Source of the DNA: Oscillospiraceae bacterium
GTDB taxonomy: Bacteria; Bacillota; Clostridia; Oscillospirales; Ruminococcaceae
DNA length: 64,000 nt
Direction: 5' to 3'
Assembly: GCA_021199355.1 (NCBI GenBank)
Contig: JAJQIF010000009.1
Coordinates: 301,792-365,791 of the forward strand
Position numbers and translations under genes: made by a program. A model generated the notes under the pieces. It saw only the letters and a list, made by a program, of their open reading frames with translations, was not told the origin of the DNA and ran no database searches. The stretch's first letter is position 1; each line of letters begins with the position of its first letter. This document shows positions 60,044 through 64,000 of this stretch, piece by piece.

Positions 60044-61764
60044 AGCTGATTTTGCGTTATCTTAAGCCGATTTGGGGTTCTGTGGCAGTCGCTATGACAA
60101 TCAAGTCTATCGGCACTATTGCTGAGCTTGCCCTACCGTATATTTTAAGTTACATATTAGGAAGCATAGTTATTCACGAGAAAATATCTGAGATTTTGTT
60201 ATGGGGCGGACTGATGGTCGCTTGCTCTGTGTTTGCATGCACTCTGAACGTAATCGCCAATCGCCGTTCTGAGCTTCTGACAAGAACCGCCGTAGAAAAG
60301 CTTCGCCAGGACTTGTTTGAAAAGACCATCCGGCTTTCTGCCGCTCAGACGGACAAGTTCACAATAGCATCCTTGGAATCGAGAATTACAACCGACACAT
60401 ACAACATAAGACATTTCCTGGGAACTATGCAACGTATGGGCATCAGACAGCCGATAATGCTTATCGGCGGAGTTATCATAACCCTCTTCATGGATGTTCA
60501 TCTCGCAATCGTCATGATAGCGATGGTTCCGATAATCTTTGCTGTTGTCTGCTTCATTTCGATGAAGGGCGTTCCGCTTTACACCAAAGTCCAGCATTCG
60601 GTTGACGGAATGACCAGAGTTGTCCGTGAGGACGTTTCCGGCATCAGAGTCATCAAGGCTCTGTCAAAAGAAACCTACGAGCAAAGCCGTTACGATGTCA
60701 CAAATAAAGTCTTGGTAAAAGATGAGAAGAAAGCAAATATCACGATGGGTCTTGTAAATCCCATTATGACGCTTTCAATGAACCTTGGTATTGTCGTGGT
60801 CGTAGTCCTGGCGGCATACAGAATCCAAGGCGGCACCTCCGCTCCGGAAACTGTAATCGCCTTCATGCAGTATTTTACTCTCATTTCAAATGCGCTTATG
60901 GGAGTTACAAGACTGTTCGTTATGTATACAAAAGCCGAAGCATCCTCAAAACGCATTGACGAAGTGCTTTTCAGTGAGGAAGATCTGAAAGTCGCTGACA
61001 AGTCCCAGTATCCCGATATCGAGACAGACAAGCATATTGTTTTCAAAAACGTTTCCTTCTCATATGAGGGTAAGAAGAACAATCTTGAGAATATCAATCT
61101 CGAGATAGAGCGTGGCGGAACTCTCGGCGTAATCGGTGCCACGGGGAGCGGAAAATCAACTCTAATCAAGCTTCTTATGCGCTTCTATGACGTTACAGAC
61201 GGCGCAATTTATATCGACGGTGAAGACCTGAGAACTATATCTAAAGATAAGCTTTACACACTCTTCGGCAGTGCCATGCAGAACGACTTCCTCTATGCGG
61301 ATACGATAGAAGGGAATATCCGCTTCGGCAGGAATCTTACGCACGAGGAAATAGTCGAAGCCGCTAAAATAGCACAGGCAGACGGCTTTATCTCTGCCAA
61401 GAAAGACGGTTACGACAGCGTTTTAGCTGTCAAGGGTGCTAATCTTTCCGGAGGACAGAAACAGAGAGTTCTTATTTCCCGTGCCGTTGCTACAAAACCT
61501 GACATACTTATCTTGGATGACAGCTCTTCGGCACTTGACTATAAGACCGATGCGAATCTGAGAAAGGCTTTAGCTGAGAATATTCACAACTCTACAGTTA
61601 TTACTGTCGCCCAGAGAGTCTCATCGGTCAAGAGCTGTGACAGAATTCTCGTCCTTGATGACGGAGAAATCATCGGCTACGGCACCCATGATGAGCTGAT
61701 GGAGAATTGCAGTGAGTACCGCGAAATAAGTGAATCTCAGATGGGAGGCGGTTTCGTTGAATAG
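60040..61764 (+). CDS. Heterodimeric ABC exporter, subunit with degenerate ATPase site
   Basis: 574-residue half-transporter: six membrane helices (about 1-310) then an ATPase domain. Walker A 'GATGSGKST' and signature 'LSGGQKQR' are canonical, but the catalytic Glu after Walker B is Asp ('ILDDSSSALD') and the H-loop His is Gln ('VAQRVSS'). That is the pattern of the non-hydrolysing site in heterodimeric exporters such as TM287/288 and BmrCD. Starts at GTG 60040 overlapping the marR stop; GGGGAG lies about 10 nt upstream. The track start at 59926 is inside marR. Overlaps its partner gene by 8 nt. Probable drug, peptide or lipid exporter. Confidence 0.93.
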   Translation: MKLILRYLKPIWGSVAVAMTIKSIGTIAELALPYILSYILGSIVIHEKISEILLWGGLMVACSVFACTLNVIANRRSELLTRTAVEKLRQDLFEKTIRLSAAQTDKFTIASLESRITTDTYNIRHFLGTMQRMGIRQPIMLIGGVIITLFMDVHLAIVMIAMVPIIFAVVCFISMKGVPLYTKVQHSVDGMTRVVREDVSGIRVIKALSKETYEQSRYDVTNKVLVKDEKKANITMGLVNPIMTLSMNLGIVVVVVLAAYRIQGGTSAPETVIAFMQYFTLISNALMGVTRLFVMYTKAEASSKRIDEVLFSEEDLKVADKSQYPDIETDKHIVFKNVSFSYEGKKNNLENINLEIERGGTLGVIGATGSGKSTLIKLLMRFYDVTDGAIYIDGEDLRTISKDKLYTLFGSAMQNDFLYADTIEGNIRFGRNLTHEEIVEAAKIAQADGFISAKKDGYDSVLAVKGANLSGGQKQRVLISRAVATKPDILILDDSSSALDYKTDANLRKALAENIHNSTVITVAQRVSSVKSCDRILVLDDGEIIGYGTHDELMENCSEYREISESQMGGGFVE

Positions 61765-63595
61765 ACTTCAGAATGACATAAAAGGTCAATCCAAGAGGGG
61801 AGAGACCCAGAAGCTCGATAAGAAGACCCGTAACGGTGTTCTCCTGAGGCTTTCAAAGTACATACTCCAACATAAATTTCTCTTTGCAATAGCGATTGTC
61901 TTGACCCTCGTCTCGAATCAGCTTGCACTTATGGGACCGGAGTATTCCGGTAACGCCATAGACGCTATGGCATCTCAGGGCAACGTCGATTTCCAAGCCG
62001 TCTGGCAGAATGTCGTGTATATGCTCGCTTGCTACATAGCTTCGGCTGTTCTTTCATATATGATGTCGGTTCTGATGATTCATATAAGCCAGAAGATAGT
62101 CTATACAATGCGGCGTGAGCTTTTCGAGAAGCTGACGAGCTTGCCGATTGGTTACTTCGACACTCATCCGGCGGGCGACATGATAAGCCGGATCTCTTAT
62201 GATATCGACACCGTCAACACGTCCCTTTCGACCGATTTGGTTCAGGTTCTGACGAGTATTTATACTGTTGTGGGCTCTCTCGTCTTCATGTGGAGAATAT
62301 CCAAACCGCTGATTATCGTGTTTGTGATAACTGTCCCGATTTCGGTTTTCATGACTCAGTATCGTTCGAAAAAAGTCCGTCCTCTCTTCCATAAGCGCTC
62401 GTCGGAATTGGGCGAGCTCAACGGCTATGCCGAGGAAATGCTTTCCGGTGGCAGGACAATTTCAGCGTATGGCATGGAGAAGGAAATCTCCTCTCGTTTC
62501 GGCAAGAGAAACAAGCAGGCTATGGACGCCGATTACACCGCAGAGTACTACGGCGCACTTTTGGGACCGTCGGTCGGACTTGTCAACAACCTGTCTTTGT
62601 CACTGATAATGATTTTAGGTGGCATAATGTATATGTTCTCAAGCTCGGGAGCAATCAAGGAAGCTTCACTCTTCTTTATCTCACTCGGTGGAGTTGCAAA
62701 GTTTGTCCAGTACTCAAGAAAGTTTGCGGGACCGATAAACGAGTTTGCCCAGATAATGAACGAGTTCCAGTCCGCATTTTCAGCGGCTGAGCGTGTCTTC
62801 AGAATTTTGGACGAGAACCCGGAGCCTGCTGATTTACCTGACGCTTTGCCTCTGGACGAAGTTGATGGCGAGGTAGAACTTAATAACATCACATTCAGCT
62901 ATACCAAGGGCAGAACAATACTGAAGAATATAAACATCTCAGCAGAACCCGGAAAGACCATAGCGATAGTCGGACCTACCGGAGCAGGCAAGACGACAAT
63001 AATAAATCTCCTCATGCGCTTCTATGAGCCTGACAGCGGCGAGATTACCGTTGACGGCGCCGAAATTCACAGCCTCAAACGCAGTGACTTGCGAAAAGCA
63101 TACACGATGGTTTTGCAGGATACATGGCTATTCGGCGGTACCATCTATGAAAACATCGCCTATGGTAAGGAAGATGCCACTATTGAAGAAGTCAGAGAGG
63201 CAGCCCGTGCCGCGAAGATGGAGTCATATATTGAACACCTTCCTGATGGCTATGATACTGTCATCTCCGACGACGGCGTGAATATCTCTAAGGGTCAGCG
63301 ACAGCTTATAACTATAGCCCGTGCTATGCTGATGAACGAGAAGACCCACATGCTCATACTTGATGAAGCAACATCAAACGTCGACTCAAGAACCGAGATT
63401 CTGATTCAGGAAGCGATGAAGAAGCTTATGAACGGCAAGACCTCGTTTGTAATTGCACACAGGCTTTCAACAATCCGCAATGCCGACATGATTCTTGTTT
63501 TGCAGAATGGCGAAATCACCGAGAGCGGAACACACGACGAGCTGATGAAGATAGGCGGCTTCTATGCAACGCTTTATAACTCACAGTTTGTGTGA
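61757..63595 (+). CDS. Heterodimeric ABC exporter, subunit with canonical catalytic site
   Basis: 612-residue half-transporter with six membrane helices and an ATPase domain. Walker A 'GPTGAGKTT', Walker B with catalytic Glu 'LILDEATSNVD' and the H-loop 'IAHRLSTI' are intact, while the signature is altered to 'ISKGQRQL'. Together with the preceding subunit this gives one fully canonical and one doubly degenerate ATP site. I choose TTG 61757, which has GGGAGG 8 nt upstream, over the track's GTG 61730 without one. A basic ~35-residue N-terminal extension precedes the first helix. Last gene of the marR operon. Confidence 0.93.
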   Translation: MNRLQNDIKGQSKRGETQKLDKKTRNGVLLRLSKYILQHKFLFAIAIVLTLVSNQLALMGPEYSGNAIDAMASQGNVDFQAVWQNVVYMLACYIASAVLSYMMSVLMIHISQKIVYTMRRELFEKLTSLPIGYFDTHPAGDMISRISYDIDTVNTSLSTDLVQVLTSIYTVVGSLVFMWRISKPLIIVFVITVPISVFMTQYRSKKVRPLFHKRSSELGELNGYAEEMLSGGRTISAYGMEKEISSRFGKRNKQAMDADYTAEYYGALLGPSVGLVNNLSLSLIMILGGIMYMFSSSGAIKEASLFFISLGGVAKFVQYSRKFAGPINEFAQIMNEFQSAFSAAERVFRILDENPEPADLPDALPLDEVDGEVELNNITFSYTKGRTILKNINISAEPGKTIAIVGPTGAGKTTIINLLMRFYEPDSGEITVDGAEIHSLKRSDLRKAYTMVLQDTWLFGGTIYENIAYGKEDATIEEVREAARAAKMESYIEHLPDGYDTVISDDGVNISKGQRQLITIARAMLMNEKTHMLILDEATSNVDSRTEILIQEAMKKLMNGKTSFVIAHRLSTIRNADMILVLQNGEITESGTHDELMKIGGFYATLYNSQFV

Positions 63596-63601
63596 TTTCT
63601 C

Positions 63602-63630
63602 TTGCAAACTCCTATGAAATCGTGTATAAT
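63602..63630 (+). promoter_or_regulatory. Promoter of the HAD-type gene
   Basis: TTGCAA (63602-63607), 17 nt, TATAAT (63625-63630), 32 nt before the start. Confidence 0.8.
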
Positions 63631-63662
63631 ACCTGTTAGCGATTAATCGGGAGGGAATACAC

Positions 63663-64000
63663 TTGAGAATCAAAGCAGTGGTATTCGATGTCGGAAGAAC
63701 ACTGATGGAATACATAGACATGCCGAACTCGTGGCTTGATTATTATGCGCCTGCACTTCATCATGTGAGAGAGGTTTTAAATCTTCCCGTAAGCGATGAA
63801 GAGCTTGATAAGTCGATAGAAATCTATCGTTCATACAGTCCGCAGGTGAAACCGAGAGAGAAGGACTTCACACCGGAAGAAATTTTTTCGGACGTAACAA
63901 AAGACTGGAGCTGTGAATTCAATCTTTCTGACGTAATAAAAGAGTTCTTCGCTTATATGGATCTGAAACCATATATCTATCCGGACACGGTACCAAACTT
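63663..64000 (+). CDS. HAD-superfamily hydrolase, partial (3' end outside window)
   Basis: Open frame of about 112 codons running off the right edge, absent from the ORF track. It starts with TTG 63663, with GGGAGGG 9 nt upstream, and reads 'RIKAVVFDVGRTLMEY', the N-terminal HAD motif I. The second Asp of the usual DxDxT is Gly here (DVG), as in a subset of HAD proteins, so phosphatase activity is uncertain. Downstream residues look like an alpha-helical cap ('EEIFSDVTKDWSCEF'). Substrate unknown. Confidence 0.78.
   Translation, partial: MRIKAVVFDVGRTLMEYIDMPNSWLDYYAPALHHVREVLNLPVSDEELDKSIEIYRSYSPQVKPREKDFTPEEIFSDVTKDWSCEFNLSDVIKEFFAYMDLKPYIYPDTVPN

Noticed and set aside
1-64000. CRISPR arrays, IS elements, prophage, rRNA operons
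   Set aside because: No regularly spaced repeats, transposase, integrase, phage structural genes or rRNA sequence were seen.

Overview
The window reads as one continuous piece of chromosome from an anaerobic, spore-forming, low-to-moderate GC member of the Bacillota, most likely class Clostridia (an Oscillospirales/Lachnospirales-type gut anaerobe). The evidence is the complete spoIIAA-spoIIAB-sigF operon, spmA-spmB, a T-box on valS, CIRCE-controlled hrcA-grpE-dnaK-dnaJ, a class III (oxygen-sensitive) ribonucleotide reductase, pyruvate phosphate dikinase with a GTP-type PEP carboxykinase, ECF vitamin transporters, and consistent TTGACA/TATAAT promoters with GGAGG ribosome binding sites. I see no insertion sequence, prophage, CRISPR array or rRNA. 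There is one tRNA (Val, anticodon GAC).

Layout. 1-5 kb: a partial CoA-dehydratase-activase-like gene, then a TPP riboswitch with its terminator driving thiT and thiN, a lone FkbM-type methyltransferase on the minus strand, and coaX with an ECF S component that is probably a pantothenate transporter. 5-16 kb: T-box-valS and a CPBP membrane protease, the spoIIA operon (minus), and the CIRCE-hrcA-grpE-dnaK-dnaJ heat-shock operon. 16-20.5 kb: an intracellular GH27 alpha-galactosidase, a 67-residue zinc-binding-like protein and a 979-residue ABC/FtsX exporter. 20.5-26 kb (minus): glmU-pth-mfd, with three tandem palindromes just ahead of mfd. 26-35 kb: ppdK, a fused alpha/beta-hydrolase/acyltransferase gene followed by a zinc-ribbon membrane protein, an AT-rich GNAT gene that looks acquired, and pckG. 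35-40.5 kb: a probable small RNA or attenuator, a TtcA-like enzyme and ymdB facing spmA-spmB, an AbrB-like regulator, lgt and folD.

40.5-48.9 kb: a Mn2+ (yybP-ykoY) riboswitch followed by mntP, a P-type cation ATPase and a GH43 glycosidase, then asnB (minus) and an SGNH hydrolase/lipoprotein pair. 49-58 kb: a nucleotide block in which two NrdR-like boxes overlap the promoter of nrdD, followed with gaps of at most 45 nt by nrdG, an orphan peptide-type binding lipoprotein, deoC, deoD, deoB, cdd and a pyrimidine-nucleoside phosphorylase. 58-64 kb: a small DUF6514-like protein, an esterase, tRNA-Val, and a MarR-type regulator with two tandem operators ahead of a heterodimeric ABC exporter, ending in a partial HAD hydrolase.

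Most of the window is housekeeping. The least-described parts are the hydrolase-acyltransferase fusion with its zinc-ribbon membrane partner (29.2-32.1 kb), the terminator-ended RNA upstream of the TtcA-like gene (34.86-35.01 kb), the pth-mfd palindrome array, and the joined ribonucleotide-reductase/deoxynucleoside-salvage gene string. All functional calls are from reading the sequence by eye; no database search was run.
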